A stretch of 21,084 bases of DNA from Fimenecus sp051881355. Lineage in GTDB: Bacteria > Bacillota > Clostridia > Oscillospirales > Acutalibacteraceae. The notes under the pieces were generated by a model, which did not search any database, had not been told where the DNA came from, and was given only the letters and a program-made list of their open reading frames with translations. The translations under genes and the position numbers were made by a program. Shown here in pieces: positions 7,439 through 14,574 of this stretch; within the stretch, counting starts at the first letter, position 1; each line of letters starts with the position of its first letter. Location of the stretch: the NCBI GenBank assembly GCA_051881355.1, contig JBJEPS010000029.1:1-21084 (forward strand). The letters are read 5' to 3'.

Positions 7439-8651
7439 TTGAAAACTCCTTTACCACAGCCTCGCCTGCCGCACGACCTGAGCTCCACGCCCATTGCAGA
7501 TTATAGCCGCCGCAGCCGCCGTCCACATTGAGCGCTTCGCCGCAAGCATATACACTTTTCATGCGTTTGGATTGCATCGTCTCACAATCAAATTCGCGGC
7601 AGTCCGCACCGCCTGCCGTCACCTGCGCAAAATCAAAGCCGCGCACACCGGTTATGGGAACGGTAAACGCGGTGATTTCTTCTGAAAACCGCGTTAAGCG
7701 GGATTTTTCGAGTGCCGCGCAAGGCTCGTCCTTACGAATTCCGCACCGCCAAAGCAACGCATTGCCGAGTGCCTGCGGCAAAATGCCTTGGGAGAGCGTT
7801 TCTGCCGATTTTTTCGGGTTTTTCGTCGCCGCTGTTTGTAAAAATTCGGCTATATCTGTCGCCGTCATCCCTGACAAGCAATTTAGCTTTACAGAAAATT
7901 TCTCATTTGGCGCGGTGGAAACGAGTCTCGACAGTTGCATAATTGGAATCCCCGAAAGCCCATATTCGGTAAACTGTACCTCGCCTGTGATAGCATATAT
8001 CGGTTTTTGGTCTTGCAGTAAGGTTACATCGCATACTTGGCGAACGCCCTTTAATGATTTCGGGAAATCCCGACATTCAAGTGCCGTGAGCGCAGGCGCA
8101 GGCGGTATAATTGTGTGCCCCAACGCGGCAAGTAATTTGTACGCATCGCCGTCGGTACCGTGTTTCGGCGCGGCACAACCTCCGGCGCAAATCAACACAA
8201 TATCGCAAGTTATTTCGCCGTTCAGCAAAAAACTGCCGTTTTGCGGCACGATTTTGGTAACGGCACAGTCATTTATGATTTGCACGCCGCATTTTTCCGC
8301 TTCGGCGCAAAGGCTTTCGCGCACAGACGAAGCCTGCCCCGACACAGGGTATACGCGTCCCATGGCTTCGGTTTTGCAAAGCAGCCCCATTTCGCGGAAA
8401 AACGCGATATTTTCCTGCGGGGAAAAGCGGGAAAGTGCCGCGGCGGCAAAATCACGGTCGCCAAAATAATCCGCCGGCGTCACCTGGACATTGGTCAGAT
8501 TGCACCGTCCGTTGCCGGTTGCCAACAGCTTTTTTAAGGGCTTTTGCAGTTTTTCATAAATTGTTACTGTAAAGTCGTTTGACTTGCGTGCAATTGTAAT
8601 TGCCGCGGCATAGCCCGAAGCGCCGCCGCCGATTACTGCCACCCGTTTCAT
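7422..8651 (-). CDS. HI0933/BaiN/YhiN-family flavoprotein
   Basis: A 409-residue NAD(P)/FAD-dependent oxidoreductase of the HI0933 family, which includes proteins annotated as aminoacetone oxidase or BaiN. The FAD Rossmann motif VAVIGGGASGYAAAI is at residues 4-18, followed by KPLKKLLATGNGRCNLTN (38-55), a hallmark of the family, and a C-terminal YACGEALNVDGGCGGYNLQWAWSSGRAAG block. Bile-acid work gave one member the name BaiN, but most members have no proven substrate and that function should not be transferred. Its ATG overlaps the stop of the DtxR gene by 4 bp (ATGA), and its own end overlaps the next flavoprotein by 17 bp, so it is firmly part of the feo operon. Confidence 0.88.
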   Translation of the reverse strand: MKRVAVIGGGASGYAAAITIARKSNDFTVTIYEKLQKPLKKLLATGNGRCNLTNVQVTPADYFGDRDFAAAALSRFSPQENIAFFREMGLLCKTEAMGRVYPVSGQASSVRESLCAEAEKCGVQIINDCAVTKIVPQNGSFLLNGEITCDIVLICAGGCAAPKHGTDGDAYKLLAALGHTIIPPAPALTALECRDFPKSLKGVRQVCDVTLLQDQKPIYAITGEVQFTEYGLSGIPIMQLSRLVSTAPNEKFSVKLNCLSGMTATDIAEFLQTAATKNPKKSAETLSQGILPQALGNALLWRCGIRKDEPCAALEKSRLTRFSEEITAFTVPITGVRGFDFAQVTAGGADCREFDCETMQSKRMKSVYACGEALNVDGGCGGYNLQWAWSSGRAAGEAVVKEFSSDTHS

Positions 8652-9058
8652 ACCGTTTCCCCCGCTTGCAAGGTCTGCTTTTCTAAATAGGTATACATTT
8701 TTTCCACGGTTTCCGCACTTAAAATATGTTCCATACGGCAGGCGTCCGTTTCAGCATTTGCTTCGGACACCCCAAGGGTATGCACCAAAAATCGCTGAAT
8801 CATTCTGTGCCGCCGCAAAACATTCGCCGCACACGATTCCCCCGCGGGGGTAAGCAAAATACCACCGTATGCCTCATGCTCCAAAAGCCCTTTTTCTTTG
8901 AGCACGCTGACTGCGTGCGTCACGCTGGGCTTTGACACCGCCAAAAAGGATGCCAAATCCGTCACGCGCACGGGGACGCTCCCCGCTTTTTGGGATAGAA
9001 TAAATATCGCTTCCAAATAATCCTCAGCCGAAGCGGTCATCTTTCGGTTCTGTTCCAT
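8648..9058 (-). CDS. DtxR-family metal-dependent regulator with DtxR-type ligands, no SH3 domain
   Basis: A 136-residue winged-helix metalloregulator with a DNA-binding domain and a dimerization domain. MTASAEDYLEAIF (7-19) and LASFLAVSKPSVTHAVSVLKEKGLL are typical. Ligand positions are filled by D13, E16, H84, C107, E110 and H111. C107 in DACRMEH is important: the iron regulators DtxR and IdeR have Cys there, while the manganese regulator MntR has Glu. The length matches MntR, lacking the C-terminal SH3-like domain. Sequence and position therefore suggest Fe(II)-dependent repression of the feo operon. It overlaps the Cys-rich gene by 35 bp; a start at codon 7 (9040) is possible. No name is given because orthology cannot be settled here. 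Confidence 0.88.
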   Translation of the reverse strand: MEQNRKMTASAEDYLEAIFILSQKAGSVPVRVTDLASFLAVSKPSVTHAVSVLKEKGLLEHEAYGGILLTPAGESCAANVLRRHRMIQRFLVHTLGVSEANAETDACRMEHILSAETVEKMYTYLEKQTLQAGETV

Positions 9059-9242
9059 CTTCCTTCGTATCCTTTACCGCACATTGCGCACAATTTCGGT
9101 CTTGACAGCCGTTACAGCCCGCACAGCCGTCACAGCCGCAACAACCGCCGTCTTTTCTTGTGAAGTTTTTGACCTTTACAACAATCAGCGACACAACTGC
9201 CGCCAAAGCCAACGTCAAAATGATAATATCCGCCAAAGACAT
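9024..9242 (-). CDS. FeoB-associated Cys-rich membrane protein
   Basis: A 72-residue protein with one N-terminal membrane helix (about residues 4-23) followed by a basic stretch and a cysteine cluster with eight Cys between residues 34 and 54 (CCGCDGCAGCNGC, then C51 and C54). This layout, directly after feoB, matches the FeoB-associated Cys-rich family, which has been suggested to play an accessory role to FeoB comparable to FeoC, possibly through metal or Fe-S binding. AAGGAG lies 9 nt upstream of the ATG. The gene is 13 nt after feoB and overlaps the regulator gene by 35 bp. Its biochemical role is not established. Confidence 0.9.
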   Translation of the reverse strand: MSLADIIILTLALAAVVSLIVVKVKNFTRKDGGCCGCDGCAGCNGCQDRNCAQCAVKDTKEDGTEPKDDRFG

Positions 9243-9255
9243 AAGCCATATCTCC

Positions 9256-11307
9256 TTATAAAATCACCTTGCAGATATTATATACTATGAATGTCACCAC
9301 CCACGCGACAACCGCCTGAAAGCTGAGCGCGATTGCCGTCCATTTGCGGGAGTTCATTTCGCGGCGCAGGGTTGCCACCGCCGCCATACACGGAATAAAC
9401 AACAGGCTGAATACCATAAACGAATACGCCGAAGCCGGTGTATATGCCGCGGCGATGACCTCGGAAATCGCGCCGCTGTCGCCCGCACCATGCAAAATAC
9501 CCATGGTACTGACGATCGATTCGCGTGCAATCAGTCCCGAAAGCATGGAAACCGAGGATTTCCAATCTCCAAAGCCCAACGGCGCAAATATCGGCGCAAT
9601 AAAGCTGCCGATAGTACCGAGAATGCTCTCCTCGGAATTTTCTACATGCTGTAAGCTGAAACTGAAATACTGGCAAAACCAAATGACGATACTTGCGCCG
9701 AGCAATACCGTCCCTGCCTTCGTCATAAAGTCTTTGATTTTATCATACAAATGCAGTCCCAGCGTTTTGACTGTAGGCAAGCGATACGGCGGCAACTCCA
9801 TCACGAACGGCGCGTGCCCACCTTTTAGAACGGTTTTTTGTAAAATAAATGCCGACAAAATCGCAACCACCATACCGAGCAAATAGAGACTGCCGACGAC
9901 TAACCCGCGATGTGACGGAAAAAACGCCAAAATGAACATCGAATACACAGGCATTTTCGCACTGCACGACATAAAGGGAATGAGCATCATCGTAATACGG
10001 CGGTCTTTTTCGTTTTCCAAAGTACGCGTCGCCATAATCGCGGGCACGGAACAGCCGAAGCCCATAATCATCGGCACAAAGGATTTGCCCGAAAGCCCGA
10101 TGGAATGGAGCGCGCGGTCCATAATAAATGCCGCACGCGACATATAGCCGCTGTCCTCCAAAATGGAGAGGAAGAAAAACAACAGCAAAATTTGCGGAAA
10201 AAACGAAAGCACCGCGCCTACACCGCCGATGACGCCGTCGCACACAAGCCCGACCGCCCAATCGGACGCGCCGGCATGCACCAACAGCCCGCGCACCCAT
10301 GAAGCAAAGGTTTCGTTAATCAACCCGTCTACAAGGTCGGTAAGATTTGCGCCCAATGCCCCGAAAGTAATGTAGAAAATCAGCAACATTAAGCCGAAAA
10401 ACAGCGGAATTGCCAAATATTTATTGGTCACGACGCGGTCGATTTTATCAGACAATGTCAAATGCCCCGCCTCATGTGCGCGTTTTACGCATTTTTCGGT
10501 CACCGAGCAAATAAATTTATATTTTTGGTCGGCAATGACCATTTCGCGGTCAATATTTTTCGTTTCCAATTCGGAAACAATCGATTCCACACAAGACAGC
10601 TTGGTATCGTTCAAATTTAGGGTTTTCAAGGTCGGCTCGTCGCCCTCAATCAGCTTAACCGCTGACCAGCGAAGCGGCAAATCCTTTTGTTCACAGTCCG
10701 CAGCAATCAATTCTTCAATGCGAAGCACGGCTTTGCGCACAAGCCCCGTGTAAATATCGGGCGGCGCGCACATATTGCAGTGCTTATCCATATGCTTTCC
10801 CGCCGTGTCACAGCCATGCATAGCCTCGTGATTCGCGGCATGCAGAAGTTTATGGATACCCGTCCCCTTTGCGGCGGAAATCGGCACGATTTTGATGCCG
10901 AGCATCGCGGACAGCATTTCCACATCAATGCTGTCGCCGTTTTTCTCGACCATATCAATCATATTTAACGCGATGACCATTGGTTTACCGAGCTCTGCAA
11001 GCTGCATACTCAAATACAGATTGCGCTCCAAATTGGTGGCGTCCACGATATTGACAATCAAGTCGGGTTTTTCATCAATAATATAATTTCGCGTGACGAT
11101 TTCTTCCATAGAATACGGAGAGAGGGAATAAATCCCCGGCAAATCGACAATAGATGCGTCCATATTGTCGTGGGTGATTTTGCCCTCTTTTTTCTCTACG
11201 GTCACACCCGGCCAATTGCCGACATATTGATTGGAGCCGGTCACGGCATTAAACAGCGTGGTTTTGCCGCAGTTGGGATTGCCTGCCAATGCATAACGGT
11301 ACCCCAT
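9256..11307 (-). CDS. feoB: Ferrous iron transporter FeoB
   Basis: A 683-residue Fe(II) importer with an N-terminal cytosolic GTPase and a polytopic membrane domain. The G motifs are intact: G1 GNPNCGKTT (9-17), G3 DLPG (55-58) and G4 NMID (115-118). Two Gate-type halves follow, with GFGCSVPAIMATRTLEN and the LIPFMSCSAKMPVY segment, whose cysteine is a candidate metal ligand on the transport path. An unusual Cys/His-rich stretch lies at residues 164-180 after the GTPase core. GGAGG precedes the ATG by 9 nt, inside the end of feoA, and the intergenic gap is only 4 nt. Expression is likely anaerobic and iron-repressed through the DtxR-family protein encoded downstream. Confidence 0.97.
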   Translation of the reverse strand: MGYRYALAGNPNCGKTTLFNAVTGSNQYVGNWPGVTVEKKEGKITHDNMDASIVDLPGIYSLSPYSMEEIVTRNYIIDEKPDLIVNIVDATNLERNLYLSMQLAELGKPMVIALNMIDMVEKNGDSIDVEMLSAMLGIKIVPISAAKGTGIHKLLHAANHEAMHGCDTAGKHMDKHCNMCAPPDIYTGLVRKAVLRIEELIAADCEQKDLPLRWSAVKLIEGDEPTLKTLNLNDTKLSCVESIVSELETKNIDREMVIADQKYKFICSVTEKCVKRAHEAGHLTLSDKIDRVVTNKYLAIPLFFGLMLLIFYITFGALGANLTDLVDGLINETFASWVRGLLVHAGASDWAVGLVCDGVIGGVGAVLSFFPQILLLFFFLSILEDSGYMSRAAFIMDRALHSIGLSGKSFVPMIMGFGCSVPAIMATRTLENEKDRRITMMLIPFMSCSAKMPVYSMFILAFFPSHRGLVVGSLYLLGMVVAILSAFILQKTVLKGGHAPFVMELPPYRLPTVKTLGLHLYDKIKDFMTKAGTVLLGASIVIWFCQYFSFSLQHVENSEESILGTIGSFIAPIFAPLGFGDWKSSVSMLSGLIARESIVSTMGILHGAGDSGAISEVIAAAYTPASAYSFMVFSLLFIPCMAAVATLRREMNSRKWTAIALSFQAVVAWVVTFIVYNICKVIL

Positions 11308-11311
11308 ACGC

Positions 11312-11545
11312 TCAATCCTCCGTTTCCACCATAATTTCCTGGGCTTCTGTCTTGCGCAGGCTTAATTCATAGCCACGCACATTGATTTCCAACGGGTCGC
11401 CCATCGGTGCTGCCTTGCGCATAATCACCACAGCCCCCGGCGTAATCCCCATATCAATAATATGGCGGCGTACAGCGCCCGTGCTGCTTAAAGAAACCAC
11501 CTTGCTTTTCTGCCCGATTTTCAGTTTGGTCAGCGGAATAATCAT
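11312..11545 (-). CDS. feoA: FeoA family protein
   Basis: A 77-residue SH3-like small protein (MIIPLTKLKIGQ..., with DMGITPGAVVIMRKAAPMGDPLEI in the middle), the usual cytosolic partner needed for FeoB-mediated iron uptake. I chose the ATG at 11545 because AAGG lies about 7 nt upstream. The frame extends five codons further to a GTG at 11560, which has no good ribosome binding site. It is first in the operon, with a consensus-like promoter and a candidate operator in the leader. Confidence 0.93.
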   Translation of the reverse strand: MIIPLTKLKIGQKSKVVSLSSTGAVRRHIIDMGITPGAVVIMRKAAPMGDPLEINVRGYELSLRKTEAQEIMVETED

Positions 11546-11574
11546 ACGATACCTTCTCACAGTGTTTGATATAA

Positions 11575-11600
11575 CTAACTTTGTTTAACAACCCTAACTT
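11575..11600 (-). promoter_or_regulatory. Candidate metal-regulator operator in the feo leader
   Basis: On the plus strand, direct repeats CTAACTT (11575-11581 and 11594-11600) flank a perfect palindrome TTGTTTAACAA (11581-11591). Read on the coding strand, part of it (TTAGGGTTG...) resembles one half of a DtxR/IdeR box, though the second half is degenerate. The site falls just downstream of the predicted transcription start, suitable for repression by the operon's own DtxR-family protein. Binding is inferred, not shown. Confidence 0.45.
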
Positions 11601-11613
11601 TTTTACAGTTCCT

Positions 11614-11642
11614 ATTGTACTGCGTTTACCGTATTCTGTCAA
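11614..11642 (-). promoter_or_regulatory. Sigma-A promoter of the feo operon
   Basis: On the minus strand, TTGACA (11637-11642), a 17-bp spacer and TACAAT (11614-11619). The start would be near 11607, leaving a leader of about 60 nt. No other promoter of this quality is visible before 5840, supporting one six-gene transcript. Confidence 0.85.
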
Positions 11643-11711
11643 TTCCGCGGTTACGAAAAAACGTACAAAATCCAAGCAGACAAAGGTTTGTCCTTTATAA
11701 AAATACACAGC

Positions 11712-11742
11712 AAAACACCCGCAGTGACATACACTGCGGGTG
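11712..11742 (-). terminator. Terminator of the first XRE gene
   Basis: An 11-bp perfect stem (CACCCGCAGTG at 11716-11726, CACTGCGGGTG at 11732-11742) with a 5-nt loop, followed on the minus strand by TTTT. It lies 25 bp after the stop of the XRE gene and upstream of the feo promoter, so it insulates the two units. Confidence 0.85.
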
Positions 11743-11767
11743 AAACATACCATCGCTTTCGATAAAT

Positions 11768-12160
11768 TTATTTGTCCTGAAAAGGACTGCAGCTTTCCAC
11801 GGTACGGCGAACCTTTCTCTTGCCCTTTTCATCCAAAATACGATAGCCTGCCAAAAGTTCACGTTCGTCACGTGTCAGTTCGGAGACCAACGACTCAGCG
11901 CGCGCAGTTTGATAGCCGTCTGCATTGTCGCAGAGCTTTTCAGGGTGCTGCGTATCGATATTGAGAATATAATCAATGCTGACCGAAAAAATCTTGGCAA
12001 AGGTATCCAAAAGCATGATATCCGGCGTATTTTTGCAAAGCTCATATGCCGTATACGTGGTACGGTCTATTTTCAGAATATCTGCGATTTGCTGCTGCGT
12101 ATAGTTATTGGTTTTCCGAAGCAAACGCATTTGCTTGGCAAGTTCAGGATTTTTCATCAT
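11768..12160 (-). CDS. XRE-family helix-turn-helix regulator
   Basis: A 130-residue protein with a Cro/C1-type HTH at about residues 8-62 (QMRLLRKTNNYTQQQIADILKI, then TYTAYELCKNTPD and FSVSIDYILN), followed by a ~60-residue charged helical tail that ends in KGKRKVRRTVES. The start at 12160 is supported by GAGGGTGAT a few nt upstream; the frame extends 17 codons further upstream, but that stretch lies in the leader and is unlike the family. It has its own promoter with an overlapping 17-bp palindrome and its own terminator, so autoregulation is likely. Target genes are unknown; nothing links it to the adjacent feo operon beyond proximity. Confidence 0.85.
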   Translation of the reverse strand: MMKNPELAKQMRLLRKTNNYTQQQIADILKIDRTTYTAYELCKNTPDIMLLDTFAKIFSVSIDYILNIDTQHPEKLCDNADGYQTARAESLVSELTRDERELLAGYRILDEKGKRKVRRTVESCSPFQDK

Positions 12161-12283
12161 CACAATCACCCTCTGACAAAAACAGTATTCCGACCGATTC
12201 CCGCCCGACATACATCACAAGAGCAACAGACATTGAAAGCCCCCTTAAATCGGGGAGGAACACGCGCAGCCGCCCTTTCACGG

Positions 12284-12300
12284 TAAGATTTACAATCTTA
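12284..12300 (-). promoter_or_regulatory. Palindromic operator at the XRE promoter
   Basis: TAAGATT-TAC-AATCTTA is a perfect 7-bp inverted repeat directly downstream of, and touching, the -10 box of the XRE gene. Cro/C1-type regulators commonly bind such sites at their own promoters. Confidence 0.6.
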
Positions 12301-12328
12301 TTCTAACAGATTCCCCCACCGATGTAAA
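12300..12328 (-). promoter_or_regulatory. Promoter of the first XRE gene
   Basis: On the minus strand, TTTACA (12323-12328), a 17-bp spacer and TAGAAT (12300-12305). The predicted leader is about 130 nt and contains a small CCCC/GGGG hairpin (near 12241-12255) of unknown meaning. Confidence 0.7.
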
Positions 12329-12354
12329 GAAAAAAATTTTTGTCGTTACACAAG

Positions 12355-12400
12355 AAAACAGCAGTTGTTTCCCCGCCAAAGTACAGAGAAACAACTGCTG
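12355..12400 (-). terminator. Terminator of the second XRE gene
   Basis: A 13-bp perfect stem (CAGCAGTTGTTTC / GAAACAACTGCTG; plus-strand arms 12359-12371 and 12388-12400) with a 16-nt loop, followed on the minus strand by TTTTCTT. It starts 9 bp after the stop codon. Confidence 0.88.
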
Positions 12401-12408
12401 CCGCAGCA

Positions 12409-12651
12409 TCAATCCGTGAGCAGTTCGTCCACCGAAATGCCAAACACATCGGCAATGGCGACCAGCTCATAATCTGTTACATTCCGAACCTGCCCCTCAA
12501 GCTTAGACAAGGCAGAGGCGTTGATGGAAATGCCGCGTACCTGCAGCTGCGCAAGCAGTTCCTTTTGCCGCATACCTGCCTCCCGCCGCAAGCGTTCCAC
12601 TTTTGCGCCAACTAAATTGCGTGTGCCGATTTCCTGTTCACGCTTTCGCAT
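12409..12651 (-). CDS. Small XRE-family helix-turn-helix protein
   Basis: An 80-residue protein made of little more than one HTH domain (VGAKVERLRREAGMRQKELL, ISINASALSKLEGQVRNVTDYELVAIADVFGISVDELL). I chose the ATG at 12651 because GGAGGGG lies 5 nt upstream; the frame runs 15 codons further but without a comparable signal. It has its own promoter and terminator. It is not part of a recognisable prophage or toxin-antitoxin pair: no partner gene is adjacent. Such stand-alone small XRE proteins are common in Clostridia, and their targets are mostly unknown. Confidence 0.85.
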   Translation of the reverse strand: MRKREQEIGTRNLVGAKVERLRREAGMRQKELLAQLQVRGISINASALSKLEGQVRNVTDYELVAIADVFGISVDELLTD

Positions 12652-12719
12652 AAAATCCCCTCCGAGATTCTGCAATTGTTCGCTGAAAGAGTACAAATTA
12701 TTCCCGTTGTCTATTTACT

Positions 12720-12748
12720 ATAGTATCACAACTTCAGCCGGCTCGCAA
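12720..12748 (-). promoter_or_regulatory. Promoter of the second XRE gene
   Basis: On the minus strand, TTGCGA (12743-12748), a 17-bp spacer and TACTAT (12720-12725). The -10 region overlaps the 10-bp palindrome TACTATAGTA (12716-12725). Confidence 0.6.
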
Positions 12749-12824
12749 GAGGGAATTTGTTAAAAAAGAAATCTTTTTCTTGTGCAATCTGTGCATAAAA
12801 CAAAGAACTGTTTTCTGTTTCTTA

Positions 12825-14075
12825 TCATTGGGAAAGAAAATGTATAAAAAGTCCGCTTAACAGCTTCGGCTCAAACCAAGTTGATTTCGGTGGCATTACC
12901 AGTCCCGCGTCGGCAATCGCCATTAGTTCCGCAGGAGAAGTTGGGAACATGGCAAACGCCGCTTTTGCTTCGCCGCTGTCAACACGGTGTTCCAGCTCTG
13001 CAAGTCCGCGGATGCCACCCACAAAATCAATACGCTTGTCGGTGCGCGGGTCATCAATACCAAAAATCGGCGCAATCACGCGTTCCTGCAAAATCGAAAC
13101 ATCTAACCGCCGCACGGGGTCCCGCTCCTCTACGCTTTCGGGATTGACCTTGAGCGCATACCATGCCCCTTGAAGATATAACCCGAAGGTGTGCTTTTCA
13201 GTCGGTTTAAACGGAGACTGCGCCGCTTTTTCCACCGTAAAATCTGCCTGCCGCAAGCGCGTAAGCAAAGCTTCCGCTGTAAAACCGTTTAAATCAAGCA
13301 TCAAACGGTTATAATCTAAAATCCGCAATTCTTCTGCAGGGAACAGCACGGATAAAAAGAAATTGAATTCCTCTGTACCGTCGTAATTCGGGTGTTCGGC
13401 ACGCCGTTTTTCAGCGACCTTGACCGCTGACGCCGCACGATGATGCCCATCGGCAATATATAAAGACGGCACTTTGCCGAATTGCGACACCAAATTTTCA
13501 ATTACCGCACAATCATCAACCACCCAAACGGTTTGGCGCACTTCGTTTGCAGTAAAATCATATATCGGCGCATGCGTATCCTTCCAATTTTCCAGCACGG
13601 CGGTAATCTCCGCTTCCCCGCGATAGGTGAGGAAAATCGGTCCCGTGTTCGCGTCAAGCGTATCGACATGGCGAATACGGTCCTGCTCCTTGTCGGCACG
13701 GGTAAATTCGTGCTTTTTAATGACCGCATTCTGATAGTCGTCCACCGCCGTACAGCCGACAAGCCCCGTTTGCGTACGGCCTTGCCAAGTCTGCATATAA
13801 ATATACAGGCAAGGGATTTCGTCCTGCTGTAACACATCGGCAGAAATCAGCTTTCCCAGATTCTCCTTCGCTTTCAGATAAACCTTTTCATCGTAAATAT
13901 CGACGGTTTTCGGCAGGTCAATTTCCGCCTTATCCACATGCAAAAATGAATACGGATTGCCGAACGCCGTTTTGCGTGCCTCATCAGAATTCATAACGTC
14001 GTACGGTAAGGCGGCTACTTTGTCCGCAAACCCAACTGCCGGGCGGTACGCCCGAAATGCTTTTAATACAGCCAT
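12825..14075 (-). CDS. DUF1015 family protein with a DGHHR motif
   Basis: A 416-residue cytosolic protein of the DUF1015 family. Conserved features are the N-terminal RPAVGFADKVAALPYDVM (11-28), the KKHEFTRADKEQDRIRH block (120-136) and YIADGHHRAASA (206-217). DGHHR also occurs in the ParB/sulfiredoxin-like free-serine kinases SerK and SbnI, which use it in nucleotide chemistry, so a phosphotransfer role is possible; this is inference from a short motif. Family members often sit beside serine biosynthesis genes in Clostridia, but here the gene follows a VanZ-family gene with a 1-nt gap (TAA T ATG) and AAAGGA upstream, indicating coupled translation. Only a weak A-T hairpin near 12762-12782 could terminate it. 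Confidence 0.85.
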   Translation of the reverse strand: MAVLKAFRAYRPAVGFADKVAALPYDVMNSDEARKTAFGNPYSFLHVDKAEIDLPKTVDIYDEKVYLKAKENLGKLISADVLQQDEIPCLYIYMQTWQGRTQTGLVGCTAVDDYQNAVIKKHEFTRADKEQDRIRHVDTLDANTGPIFLTYRGEAEITAVLENWKDTHAPIYDFTANEVRQTVWVVDDCAVIENLVSQFGKVPSLYIADGHHRAASAVKVAEKRRAEHPNYDGTEEFNFFLSVLFPAEELRILDYNRLMLDLNGFTAEALLTRLRQADFTVEKAAQSPFKPTEKHTFGLYLQGAWYALKVNPESVEERDPVRRLDVSILQERVIAPIFGIDDPRTDKRIDFVGGIRGLAELEHRVDSGEAKAAFAMFPTSPAELMAIADAGLVMPPKSTWFEPKLLSGLFIHFLSQ

Positions 14076-14076
14076 A

Positions 14077-14574
14077 TTATGTTCCTTTCTTCTTGAAGAT
14101 ATAATGTATCAACCAATATATTCCCGTGCACAACGCCACGCCTGCCACTGCGCCGAGAGTATCCACCAAGACATCTCGCAGCTGACACGCACGTCCCGCA
14201 ATGAAATACTGGTGGAGTTCGTCACTCGCGGCATACAGCATCGTCGTCAAAACAGTCAATGTCGGCTGCACCGCACGAAAGGACTGCCCATAGGCGTTGT
14301 ATAAAAGGATAGCCAATCCGAAATATTCCAACGCGTGCGCGAGCTTGCGTACAAAATGCGAGGTGACCGCAATTCCGAATCGCGCAAACAGCATAGCAAT
14401 CACACCGTCGCTTTTGCTTGAGGACTGTGTTGCCGTTTCATTGGACAACGCAAAAATGACCGCCGCACATACCGCGACAAGCGCCCAAGAGACTGAAAGC
14501 ACAACGGTACGCCGCAACCGCGCCTTCTTATTTTTTTGTGGCGTTGATGAAGTAGACATAGTCTTTTGATGCAT
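14077..14574 (-). CDS. VanZ-family membrane protein
   Basis: A 165-residue protein with a basic cytosolic N terminus and about four hydrophobic segments. The family signature is clear: RKLAHALEYFGLAILLY, then SDELHQYFIAGRACQLRDVLVDTLGAVAG, with the conserved DExHQ, GR and D..D..G residues. VanZ proteins contribute to low-level teicoplanin resistance in Enterococcus by an unclear envelope mechanism; most homologues have unknown roles, so resistance should not be assumed. It overlaps the upstream lipoprotein gene by 47 bp. The start may instead be the second ATG at 14559; neither has a strong ribosome binding site, which fits translational coupling. Confidence 0.88.
   Translation of the reverse strand: MHQKTMSTSSTPQKNKKARLRRTVVLSVSWALVAVCAAVIFALSNETATQSSSKSDGVIAMLFARFGIAVTSHFVRKLAHALEYFGLAILLYNAYGQSFRAVQPTLTVLTTMLYAASDELHQYFIAGRACQLRDVLVDTLGAVAGVALCTGIYWLIHYIFKKKGT

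Noticed and set aside
7528..8469. Plus-strand open frame of 313 codons
   Set aside because: It lies wholly antisense to the HI0933-type flavoprotein gene, which has full family motifs, and its translation shows no recognisable domain. Long antisense frames are common in this codon usage.
9344..9886. Plus-strand open frame of 180 codons across feoB
   Set aside because: Antisense to the conserved FeoB membrane domain, with no RBS or domain signature.
9743..10300. Arg-rich minus-strand frame inside feoB
   Set aside because: It is a +1 shadow of feoB in the same direction. FeoB itself is continuous and complete, so it is not a frameshift product.
11768..12651. Two adjacent XRE genes as a toxin-antitoxin module or prophage remnant
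   Set aside because: Each has its own promoter and terminator, and no toxin, integrase or attachment site is next to them.
14077..14574. VanZ as evidence of a glycopeptide resistance cluster
   Set aside because: No vanA/B, vanH, vanX, vanR or vanS homologue is present. VanZ-family proteins are widespread and mostly unrelated to resistance islands.
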